Source: Isoetes taiwanensis (lineage: Eukaryota; Streptophyta; Lycopodiopsida; Isoetales; Isoetaceae). Taken from it: DNA of 64,000 bases. Made by a program: the position numbers and the translations under genes. This document shows positions 55,641 to 64,000 of the stretch, piece by piece (within the stretch, counting starts at the first letter, position 1; each line of letters starts with the position of its first letter). The notes beneath the pieces were generated by a model, which did no database searches, was not told where the DNA came from, and worked only from the letters and a program-made list of their open reading frames with translations. The stretch covers positions 38,362,826 through 38,426,825 of the forward strand of contig JAJEKV010000001.1 of assembly GCA_021234155.1 (NCBI GenBank), in the 5' to 3' direction.

Positions 55641-55880
55641 GTCTATGAGTGTTCCTTCCTTGAATAAAAAATAATGGAACGCATCTGGATTCAATATCTT
55701 CAAATTGATTCTTCTTGTTAGTCTCCTATTCTGGAGTAAGTACATTGTGCTCCAGGCTCTTGCTCCCGTGTCATCTTTTTATGCTTATACAGTTAGATGA
55801 GACGTGTAAATTTTGTACTTTTTATCTGATTAATAAACATTTTGGCTTTCGTCCATTAAAAAAAAATATTGAGACCTTTA

Positions 55881-56161
55881 TTCTTTATTGCTATAATGGT
55901 GGATTTGTGTATGGAGTATGCTAGGCGTACGTTCTTCACATTTCTATCTATTTCATATCATGATGCATTTCACCATGTAGCTAGAGGTGTCTTCTTTGGC
56001 GTTTGTATTACACAACAGATCAACACAAAACATGCAATAATGCCACTCACACCCACACTCACATTCACATCTTCCTTTCTTTGTAACATCACCTAGCCAA
56101 TAATCAAACAACCACCCTTTTAAATTATAATAAAGCCCGGCAACACCGGGCACCATAACTA
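55881..56161 (+). mobile_element. Short Helitron (3' terminus clear, 5' end tentative)
   Basis: The 3' end has the classical layout: hairpin GCCCGG-CAACA-CCGGGC (56134-56150), seven bases, then CTAG (56158-56161) followed by a host T. The 5' end may be TCTTTATTGCTATAATGG near 55881, resembling the TCT..TA..ATAA start of plant Helitrons, but the preceding base is T rather than A. No Rep/helicase gene, so non-autonomous. It lies just after the L1 poly(A). Confidence 0.7.
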
Positions 56162-57380
56162 GTATTTGTTAATATATATGACGTGGGTTTGGCAAAAAGA
56201 TTTGTTGAAGTAGTTAATTTATGGCATAGTTTTGATAGAATGGGTAAATTTAGTGTTAATCCAAATTTATCTCCAAATATGGTTGTACCATATATGTAAC
56301 CATCTCTTAACGTTCAACCAAAGTTACTTTCGTGCCAAAATTTTGGCATGTAGTTCTTCGAACTAATGTGTCTCTCATTTGGAAATCTTTGTGCCCTAAT
56401 CTACATTAGACCCATTCAGAATAATTTTACAATGTAGTAAACTACATATTACTACATGTAGAACCATCGAGCACCATTCCCACCATAAAACACCACCAAC
56501 AAGGAGCCAAACCTTTTATTAAAAAGGCACACATTCAGATGAGTTTTTTTACCCTTGTAACCACCAATTTGGATTGGATCATTTTGCACTCCTGAATTCA
56601 ATATCTATTTGTCAATCTCTCTTCTATCTTTACGGTATGATTAATTCTGTTTATGCAATATCACCATCTTGTTTGCCATATCAAATTTAAAATTCCCAAA
56701 AAGAAATTTAACTTGTAAAAGCCTGTAAGGCATAAAGAATTTTCAAATGAAACACCATTCAATTGATTTAGTTTGTTGATGCAACGAGATCTGCATAGCA
56801 TAGAATGTCAACTATATGATGTATATTGCTCAAAATCCTCTTAAGGATGCAAACTTCATCTATGAAGAGCTCTGTAGATAGTGGTGGTATGTCCATGTTG
56901 GTTTCTTTAATTTATAGAGTAAGTATAGTTGGAGATACAGAAAAATAAAGGCAATACCAACTTAGGTGTTTTTGGGTTGCCATTAAAGGGCAAACTGTGG
57001 TATTAAGTATAGCTTTTACATACCCAGAATATGCCAAAAACTGGCAGTGATACGGCCAACCATTTTTTGGTCACCCATGTTTCTGCTAACTTATTCATAT
57101 CGTCTAATCGCCAGAGGTTGCTCGTGGGCAAGATCTTACTGGAATATCCATGGAGCCCCAGCTGAGCTCTGCTGCCAGAGTAGCCCCATATTTGAAGGCA
57201 CCTCGTCCGGATATCCTCTCCATCATGTATGTTCTTTACTAATAGTGCCCCAACATCTTTAGCTTCTTATAACAGTGATTCATGTTTGGAGCGAGCAATA
57301 CACATAAGAATACAATGGATGGATTTTCGTCATGAGGGTGGAAAAATGTCTTTCTTTTTTTCTCCTTATAGCTCAGATCA
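56162..57380. other. Unassigned DNA between Helitron and copia A
   Basis: AT-rich, no domain-bearing frame on either strand. Confidence 0.5.
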
Positions 57381-57385
57381 ATCAG

Positions 57386-57601
57386 TGTTGACAATGGACA
57401 AATTATTGTCAAAATATACCTGGGGATAACGCAGGCCAAAATTGCTAAGTTTAGTTGTTCTATTTGGAGCTCCACAAAATAGGACTGATGCTCTTGGAAT
57501 TATGGAAATCTGGATATATATATTTCCTGTCATAAAAGAAAAAACCTACCTTTCTGCACTCAACATTATTCTGATCTTCATGTCGCTGTCCCTTTTTAAT
57601 A
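57386..57601 (+). repeat. 5' LTR of copia A
   Basis: 216 bp, TGTTGACAATGGAC to CCCTTTTTAATA; an inverted copy of 47037-47244. Confidence 0.85.
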
Positions 57602-57613
57602 TAGTATCAGAGC
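57602..57613 (+). other. Primer-binding site of copia A
   Basis: TAGTATCAGAGC, one mismatch from the tRNA-Met type TGGTATCAGAGC. Confidence 0.8.
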
Positions 57614-57639
57614 AACGAGCCTGAGGACAGATTCAAAAA

Positions 57640-59806
57640 GGAGTGTACAGGATCTGCCATGAAGATTGAAATGCTGAACCATGTGAATGCCTATTATTGG
57701 TTCCTAAGAATACAAACAAAACTTTGTGAGAAGGGACTTTGAGGCATCGTGAATGGAACTCAAACCAGTGGCAGGAAAGAAAGGCAATGAAGAGGATGCA
57801 AAGGCATATGAAACTGAAGTGCAAGATGGATACAGAAGGATTGGACTACAAAGAGCAAAATCCTTAGGTATTTAGATGACACGTCGATGCCACAAATTGC
57901 AGAAGCTCCATCAGTAAAAGTTGCATGGGATGAACTTCAAAGGGCATACAGAAAGAAACATTTTTCGAATCAGGCAAACTTGTATGCAATTATATTCATT
58001 ACAAAGCTGGGAATGAGTATGGAGGAATATATTGGAACAATCCAACAAGCTTTAAAGCCACTGCAGGGAATGGATATTGCGCTTGACGAGGATCTTGTTG
58101 TAGGCGCTTTACTCCTTGATTTGCCCAGTTCATACAATAATATGAAGAATATTATTGGGTCAGTGGAGAGTTGAATTAGAATGGGCATGCCAGCAGCTTT
58201 TGGTGGAAGAGAAAAGTCAAAAGGGATCCAAAAAATCATCGTCAAGGGAAGTTCAAGCATTGGTCAGTGGCAGAAAAGTAACGAGAAAGTGTTACAATTG
58301 TAACAAGATTGGTCACTTGGCCAAAGACTGCTCCGAACTAGACAGAAGAAAGAAGAGAGAGGTAGAAAGAAAAAGAGATGACGAACTGAAGAAAAGAGAA
58401 GCAAAAGCTCATAAAGCTTCGAAGATTTCAAAATAAAACTTGTCAGATTCTTCTGTTGCGTCGGAGAACAACTCTAAGAGTATGATTCATTTGTATCCAC
58501 TGGGAAGGCATTTGTTTGCATCAAAGAGAGACCATGTGATGTAAAGGAAGAGGGTAAAAAGCCTATACCTAAATTTCCTTTGATTATTGCAATCAATTTC
58601 TTTAAGACTTGCATACAACATAGTTGCATGGTTTCAAGAGTCTTTATGATGAAGCAGTGATTGGAAAGTGGCAGGTTGTTTTCTGGCACAAACACCTCAT
58701 GGAATATGGTATCTGGATTCTGGAGCGACATATCATATGACACTTCAGCGAGAATTATTCATTGGTAATCATGTTGTCAAGCAGACCAGAGTTAAGATTG
58801 GAAAAGGGAATTTGGATAGAGCAGGTGTTGGGCCCATTAAACTTGAAATGCCATGCGGAGAAGTTAGGCTGAGGAGAACTTTTCATGTACCTAAACTTGA
58901 AGCAAACTTGTTATCCATCTCTAAATTAGATGATGCTAGATTGCTGATGCATTTTTGGATTTGATAAATGTCTTGTAAAGGACAGAATGGGAAATATGCT
59001 TGCTCTTGGAAATAGAGATGGGGATTTATACCAGTTGAGTTGGTCTTAAAAGTCTACTCTAAGTGCATATACATTGGACCAAGGCCAGTTACGACATGAG
59101 AGATTAGGCCATCCCAATTATCTACTGATCAAAGAAATGTATAAACAGAAGTTGGTAGAAGGCTTGCCAAAGATTGAGGCTCCAGACAAATTATGTGAAG
59201 GGTGTATGCTTGGAAAAATGCATAGGAGAGGTTTTTCTAAAGGAGCAGCTCATCGAGCAGAGAAATGCCTTCAGCTTGTGTACATGGACGTATGGAGAAG
59301 AGCCAATTTTCCATCAATAATTGGGGGTCACATGTATTTTTTTGTTGATTGTTGATGACTTTAGCATAAAATTGTGGATCTATTAAGCACAAGTCTGAAG
59401 TATATATGGACATTTTCAAGTGGAAAACACTGGCTTTAAACTAAACTAATTTGTAATTCAAGCAAATCCGCACTGATCAAGGGGGAGAATTCATCAATAG
59501 GAAGTTTGATGCTTTGTGCAAAGAGCATGGGATCAAGCATGAGAAGCCGGTTGCACATGAACATTAGTAGAGCAGAGTTGTTGAGTGAAAAAACAGGACT
59601 GTTTTGGAATGTGCGAGGACCATGCCCTTTGGAAATGATATAGATCCCTCCTTTTGGGGAGAAGCCATGCACATTACATGTTATTTGCTGAACAGATTGC
59701 CAACCAAAGCTACATGTAATATTGTTCTAGAAGAGCTCTGGACATGATAAAAGCCTGAGATTGTGGATATAAAAGTGTTCGGGTGTAATGCATTTGCTCA
59801 TTTTCT
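57640..59806 (+). pseudogene. Copia A gag, protease and integrase
   Basis: Gag (57887-58436 and upstream in other frames): VAWDELQRAYRKKHFSNQAN, GMSMEEYIGTIQQALKPLQG and the zinc knuckle CYNCNKIGHLAKDC (58290-58331). Protease: WYLDSGATYHMTL (58690-58750), with intact DSG. GAG-pre-integrase: LRHERLGHPNYLLIKEMYK (59087) and LCEGCMLGKMHRRGFSKG. Integrase core: YMDVWRRANFPSIIGG (59280), RTDQGGEFINRKFDAL (59468), FWGEAMHITCYLLNRLPTKA and KPEIVDIKVFGCNAFAHF (59750-59803). Stops and frameshifts between blocks make it inactive. Family-typical domain order INT before RT identifies Ty1/copia. Confidence 0.9.
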
Positions 59807-60253
59807 TCCAACTTGGCATTTAAAAAAGCTGTCTTCACGTCCATAGTGTAGTTGCAAATCATTTGCATTGCATATGCCAGCAAAGTCGTAATGCTTGTCA
59901 ATTTAATCAGTGGAGCGAAGATGTCGTCAAAATCAATGCCTTTTCATTGTGTAAATCCCTGGGCCACAAGCCTTGCCTTGTATTTTCTCAATCCGTCATT
60001 TTTCTTTTTCAACTTAAAGATCCAATACAATATTCTTCCCTTCTGGTTTGTCCATTATTTCATATGTATTTGTCCTTTTAAAAGATCTAAGCTCTTCTAT
60101 CATAGCCTTCTTCCATTGCTCTGAATTTTTACTTTCAATGGCATCCTCATAGGATTTTGGCACCTCTGGCTCCATAATAGCAAGCACAGAAATTATGTCT
60201 TCCTCTTCTAATCTCCTATTTTTCCCCCTTCTCGTCTACCAAATTTGGTTGGA
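59803..60253 (-). pseudogene. Copia B RT, N-terminal part
   Basis: In shifting frames on the minus strand: ENSEQWKKAMIEELRSFKR, a KLKKKNDGLRKYKARLVAQG-like block, GIDFDDIFAPLIKLTSITT, then NYTMDVKTAFLNAKLEE. The catalytic YVDD part and all that follows is missing because of the junction at about 59806. Confidence 0.8.
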
Positions 60254-61554
60254 TCAAAGTTCAGCCCTTTCCTTAACTGCTCTATTTCTGTAACTCTCTT
60301 TTGTTTTTCTTCTATTCTTTTTATTTTCTGATATAGGTTCAACATGTTGCTCCAAATCAGAGTTTCCTTCATTTGTTTCACCTTCAATCGGCCCCTTTTC
60401 TATATCACTGCTACCATCATTGTCAAGATCTACATGACCATATCCCTTACCCATTTCTTCTTCTAAATCATTATCCTTTTCTGCACTCGCGATCTTATCC
60501 TTGCTACTAATCACACTTTTGGTTTTGTATAGCATAGTTTCGTCAAAACTCACATCCCTACTTATGATTATCCTTTTGTTTTCATGATCATATAATTTAT
60601 AAGCCTTTGGAACATCGTCATATCCCACTAAAAAACACATTATTGCTCTGTCATCTAGCTTTTTTCTTAGTTCCTTAGGAATATGCACAAACGCAACACA
60701 TCCGTAGACTCTATAATCTTCATAAGTCACTTTCATATCACTCCATACTTCCTCTGCTACTTTTCCACCCAAGCTTGCTAGCGAAATTCTGTTTCGAACA
60801 TGTACAGCAGTTTGTACTGCTTCCTCCCACAACTAATTGGGAAGTCCTGTATGCTTCAGCATAGCTCTCACAGAGTCTAAAATTGTCTTGTTTTTACGTT
60901 CCACAACACCAGTTTGTTGAGGGGAATATCTGCATATCAATTGTCTTTTGATCCCTTAATTCAAGCAATACCTCTTAAATTCATCAGACATTCGCCACCT
61001 CAATCTGATCGAAGACATTTAATTATCCTATAGGTTTTTCTTTCTACTTCTGTCTTAAACATTTTAAATGCATCAAAAGCCCGATCCTTTGTTTTCAGAG
61101 TGTAACATTTTGCTTTTCTAGAAAAATCATCAATGAATGTTACAAAATACCTCTTCCCATGAAGACTTCTTACGTTCAGAGGACCAAAAATGTCCGAATG
61201 TATCAGGTCCATCACACCTTTTGCCCTCTTCTTTGATTTCTGAAACGTCACCCAGGAATGCTTGCCTAGTTTACAACCATAACATGTGTATTTTTCAGAA
61301 TCCCCATCAAAGGCTTCAAGTTTTCCCTTTTTGATCAAAAATTTCACATTGTTTTGATGGGTGTCTGCTAATCTTTCATGCCAAATCCTTGCACTGGGTA
61401 AAGATACAACATTTATACTTTCTGTCTTATTTAGGAAACCAAATTTATTTCCGATACGTCTTGCCAAAAAACTTGACTTCATTATCATAAAGCACTTTAC
61501 AAAATTGCTATGCAAGGCATATGTCCCTAGCAAATGGGTGTCCGACAATGCCAT
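60254..61554 (-). pseudogene. Copia B integrase and integrase-RT linker
   Basis: 61554-61000 holds the GAG-pre-integrase and core start: ARIWHERLADTHQNNVKFLI, CYGCKLGKHSWVTFQKSKKR, HSDIFGPLNVRSLHGKRYFV and TFIDDFSRKAKCYTLKTKDR. Between 61000 and 60833 the frame is disturbed, though ICRYSPQQTGVVERKN-type sequence can be read. 60832-60254 holds the C-terminal part (AEEVWSDMKVTYEDYRVYG, CVAFVHIPKELRKKLDDRA, MCFLVGYDDVPKAYKLYDHE) and a long acidic/basic linker. Integrase would insert cDNA into the host genome. Defective. Confidence 0.88.
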
Positions 61555-61769
61555 GCCAGGAATATGTCATGTGTCCACGTGAACTTTGAATATATGCTCC
61601 TTACATGTTATTGGTGCATAAAGATTGTGTTGAAAATTGTGCAGGTGGAAATCAAGGATGAAGAGTGCTGTGTTGAAAACTATGCAAGTGGAAACTAAGG
61701 ATGAAGTGTGCATGTTTAATGAGTATAATTGTTGGCATTTAGCACAACTTTCTAACAATATTCGCCATA

Positions 61770-62868
61770 TCATAGAATGGCAAGCTGGTTTGGTGATTTA
61801 ACTATGCTTCTCTCAGCTCCACTATCTAGAATATACAACTCATCATTACATTTATTCTGCAAGACACTCAAAACACTATCAATTTTTACCTCAGCATCAG
61901 GGCCTGATTCTTCCTCATCTGCATCATTTGCTATATTTACTGAGGCACGTTCTTTGCTTGCTGCTCCCCTTCCTCTGCCCCTTGCATTTCTGAAATTTCT
62001 TCCACCATTAGATGATCCCTCTAGCTCTTCCACGTCCCAAATCTCTGGGACTAGAACAATTAGTGGCCAAATGTCCATATCCGCCATAATTATAATATCT
62101 TATTTCCGTGTTCCTTGGACAATTCGCTTTCAAATGTCCAAATTTTTTGCATATGAAACACGGACCTAGTTTCCCAGAATTTGTCTTACCTTTTCCAACA
62201 TACATTACCTCTGTATGATCATCCTCATCTCCTTCATTAACTAACTTCCTTTGCTCCAATTCAGTTCTGATCAGAGCTTCTGCCTTTTCTCTGTTTCTTC
62301 CTACTATTCTAATAAGCGTACTTAATTGTCCAAAGCTAGAAAAAGCTCTGGCTAGATTAAGTACCTGGAACTCTCTCGTTATTGGTACCTTGGCAGCCTC
62401 TAAGTCTGCAATAATATCATCAAACCTCTGGAAGAACTGTGTCAGATTATCACTTTCCTTGAATTTGTATTTTCTTAGTTCCCCGTCAAGCATCTCAAGT
62501 TGAGAAGTATTTTTAATTTCATATGTTCTAACAAGATAGTCCCACATTTCTTTAGGTGTTTTATCCCTGAGCTTATGCATGATACTTGAACTTAATTTAC
62601 TTGCAATGATTACTCTCGCTTCTTGCAATTTCCCTCTCAAGGCTGCAGAAGAACCAGAACCTTCTCCCAAAGGTGTATTAGTGGAACTACTCTCTCCTTC
62701 TGCCTGCTCACCATCAGTAACTAGGTCCCACAGTCCTTCTGCCTCTAGGACATCTTTCATCCTTCCTTTCCATGCATCACATTCAAACACATTTATACCA
62801 CTCAACAAGCTTGCTCCAAGTCTGGTTGCCATCACAAACCCTGCTCTGATACCAATGATGATTTTCAA
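61770..62868 (-). pseudogene. Copia B gag and protease
   Basis: The start MATRLGASLLSG at 62832 lies just after the primer-binding site. UBN2-like gag: MKDVLEAEGLWDLVTDGEQA, KTPKEMWDYLVRTYEIKNTS, LTQFFQRFDDIIADLEAAKV. Zinc knuckles are CFICKKFGHLKANC and a decayed YYNYGGYGHLATNC, in which the first two Cys are lost. A frameshift near 62050 leads to the second frame (62087-61770) with the protease site YILDSGAERSIV. Gag is open for 286 codons from 62868, much better preserved than in copia C. Same family as copia C (2.0-7.0 kb). Confidence 0.9.
62843..62854 (-). other. Primer-binding site of copia B
   Basis: TGGTATCAGAGC on the minus strand, perfect tRNA-Met type site one base from the LTR. 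Confidence 0.9.
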
Positions 62869-63438
62869 GGCAAATTTAGTTGCATATTTCCCAAGCTATA
62901 AGAATGCTACATCATTATTAGATATTAAAACTATGGAAACGTCATTTACAACTACAAAATAAAATATGGATGAGACCTTTGAGCTACTGTAGCAATGGGA
63001 AATTCAGAGCAATGCACCAGAGAAATCCTACTTAGTCATACATATTCATTGCTAGAAAGAATGGTCCCCCCTAGGGACCAATCCGACTCCTCCTCTCCTG
63101 CTCGTTTCCAATTGTGTCACCTCCGGATTTATCCTTCTGTAACCCATTCCGTTCGGGACAGTCTGATTTTGTTTCTATCCCAAGTTGGTAAACCCGTCAA
63201 CTTTTCATAGGACCGTTTACTCTATTTCCATTTAAAGTCATTAACCGACCACATAATCTGCTGGCCAATGGTCATGACTAAAATTCAAACATGAAACTTA
63301 GTGAATAGTGTCACTATGATTTACTCCCGAAATTAAACTAGGTTAAACCTAGTGTTCTTTATCTTTTTTGTTGTTTGTCAGGTTCCTTCTTCTATTCTTC
63401 TTTTCTTGAATATAATTCCATGACCACAATAGTCTTCA
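62856..63438 (-). repeat. 5' LTR of copia B
   Basis: 583 bp, TGAAGACTATTGTGG to AAATCATCA on the minus strand; inverted copy of 49906-50358 over its first 453 bp. Confidence 0.88.
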
Positions 63439-63711
63439 CCCACCGGGGTGTCTGCAAGGTAAAGCTTCATCCATAGCGCAGCAGTTAATCACTGTAACTC
63501 GAACATACTTATCCCCGAGTGGAATTCCATGACAGTTTGCAGTCGGATCGATGGAGTCGATCTTGCATAATCCTACTTTCTTTTTCTGATTTGTAGTTAA
63601 CATGAAACATTCATCTTCGACACTGCAGACAATTGCCTATTCAGACGCCTACTATTAGAAATTATTATACAAGCTATAGGAATGAGATGCGTACCAGAAT
63701 TCTGTAGCCAT
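63439..63711 (-). pseudogene. First two exons of a possible host gene cut by copia B
   Basis: The ATG at 63711 opens a 17-nt exon (MATEF and two bases), then a 72-bp GT-AG intron (63694-63623, ending TTGTCTGCAG). The second exon (63622 to 63439) is open throughout and reads like a real protein: VEDECFMLTTNQKKKVGLCK, IDSIDPTANCHGIPLGDKYV, RVTVINCCAMDEALPC. It then runs into the copia B LTR, where a stop follows at once. The intron size matches those of the LAX gene. I do not recognise the family; the pattern recalls a conserved region of some plant transposase-associated proteins, but I am not sure. The continuation was not found in this window. Confidence 0.4.
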
Positions 63712-64000
63712 TCTTGAGAAGCTGATTCGAGTTCTCGAAATCACAAGCGCTATGGAAACGCAGACGGTCGGGAAAAATTCGAATTAGAAGAAAGATTAGG
63801 TTAACTACATTTAGGCGGAATAAAAGTAATCAGTGAAAGAACATGGTAGATTGGCTTTTAAAAACTCAACGAAAGAAGTCGGCGGATGGGTTCTTTTTTT
63901 TTTTGAAAGTGAATCTTCGTCATTATTATTTTTTTGTGTCAAGAATATTTTGAAACTGCGTATTGAGTTTTCTTGAAATTCAATTTTTTTGTACAGGTAG
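63712..64000. other. Possible 5' region of the truncated gene
   Basis: AT-rich, with T-runs near 63893 and 63985. An alternative frame on the minus strand (FPDRLRFHSACDFENSN, about 63780-63700) is also open, so the true first exon could be longer. Confidence 0.35.

Larger units (their letters stand above)
50359..55867 (+). mobile_element. Near-full-length L1-type LINE with ORF1, ORF2 and poly(A)
   Basis: Starts where the copia B LTR breaks off, contains ORF1 (split by a TIR element) and ORF2, and ends AATAAACATTTTGGCTTTCG then TCCATTAAAAAAAAA at 55867. The 3' end is the same as in the truncated L1 at 23.9 kb. A target duplication was not found, so the left boundary may be a rearrangement rather than the LINE's own start. 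Confidence 0.85.
57381..59806 (+). mobile_element. Copia A, 5' half (5' LTR to integrase)
   Basis: ATCAG flank (57381-57385), LTR 57386-57601, primer-binding site, gag, protease and integrase. The coding stops matching copia at about 59806 (FGCNAFAHF), where copia B begins in the opposite strand. Its missing 3' half is at 47037-49310. Confidence 0.88.
59807..63438 (-). mobile_element. Copia B, 5' part (5' LTR to mid-RT)
   Basis: Minus strand: LTR 63438-62856, primer-binding site 62854-62843, gag, protease, integrase and the first part of RT, ending in YTMDVKTAFLNAKLEEN at about 59803, where it collides with copia A. RNase H and the 3' LTR are at 49311-50358. Confidence 0.9.

Noticed and set aside
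55865-56096. Possible continuation of the truncated copia B LTR, or a membrane protein, after the L1 poly(A)
   Set aside because: Only a GAGACCTTT word matches the LTR, in the wrong orientation; the region is better explained by the Helitron.
56162-57380. Search for a gene between the Helitron and copia A
   Set aside because: Only short frames without domains (for example 57047-57262).

Overview
This window is nuclear DNA of a land plant. The evidence is an intact, spliced gene for an AUX1/LAX-type auxin influx carrier (minus strand, 15109-17097, eight exons with GT-AG introns of 68-114 bp), together with nested Ty1/copia, Ty3/gypsy chromovirus, LINE, Helitron and TIR elements. I cannot name the species. 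The LINEs with pentanucleotide 3' tails look unlike the poly(A) L1 elements usual in flowering plants, which hints weakly at a non-angiosperm or early-diverging lineage. There is no operon, CRISPR array, phage or other prokaryotic feature.

Layout. 1-7.3 kb: remains of a copia gag-protease region whose expanded (AG)n tract was hit by a minus-strand LINE with an (ACTTC)n tail. 8.4-13.8 kb: a gag-only, non-autonomous LTR retrotransposon with both LTRs, its interior disrupted by a GC-rich LINE. 15.1-17.1 kb: the LAX gene. 17.8-21.8 kb: decayed LINE fragments and an ORF-less repeat family carrying the same 3'-terminal motif. 23.9-26.1 kb: a 5'-truncated L1 with a perfect 16-bp target duplication. 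27.3-39.9 kb: a complete 12.6-kb Ty3/gypsy chromovirus with 1.5-kb LTRs and a GGTGT target duplication. It has about 4.3 kb of extra sequence between primer-binding site and gag, with three or four unassigned ORFs and a histone H3 fold domain. 40.4-43.4 kb: two LINE copies head to head, one split by a 1-kb TIR element. 43.4-47.0 kb: pyrimidine-rich degenerate repeats containing a solo LTR. 47.0-63.4 kb: two copia elements (A and B), each cut in half and joined tail to tail by what appears to be a 10.5-kb inversion. The inverted segment carries a near-full-length L1, a 700-bp TIR element and a Helitron terminus. 63.4-63.7 kb: the first exons of a possible host gene, abutting copia B.

How it works together. 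Only the LAX gene is clearly functional as read. It would make a plasma-membrane carrier for auxin uptake. Everything else is mobile DNA in various stages of decay; every pol frame has stops or frameshifts, so present copies are probably immobile unless helped in trans. The most novel content is the chromovirus with a histone H3-like domain and accessory ORFs. Next come the inversion supported by an inverted target-site duplication, and a set of LINEs with different pentanucleotide tails but shared 3'-terminal stem-loops.
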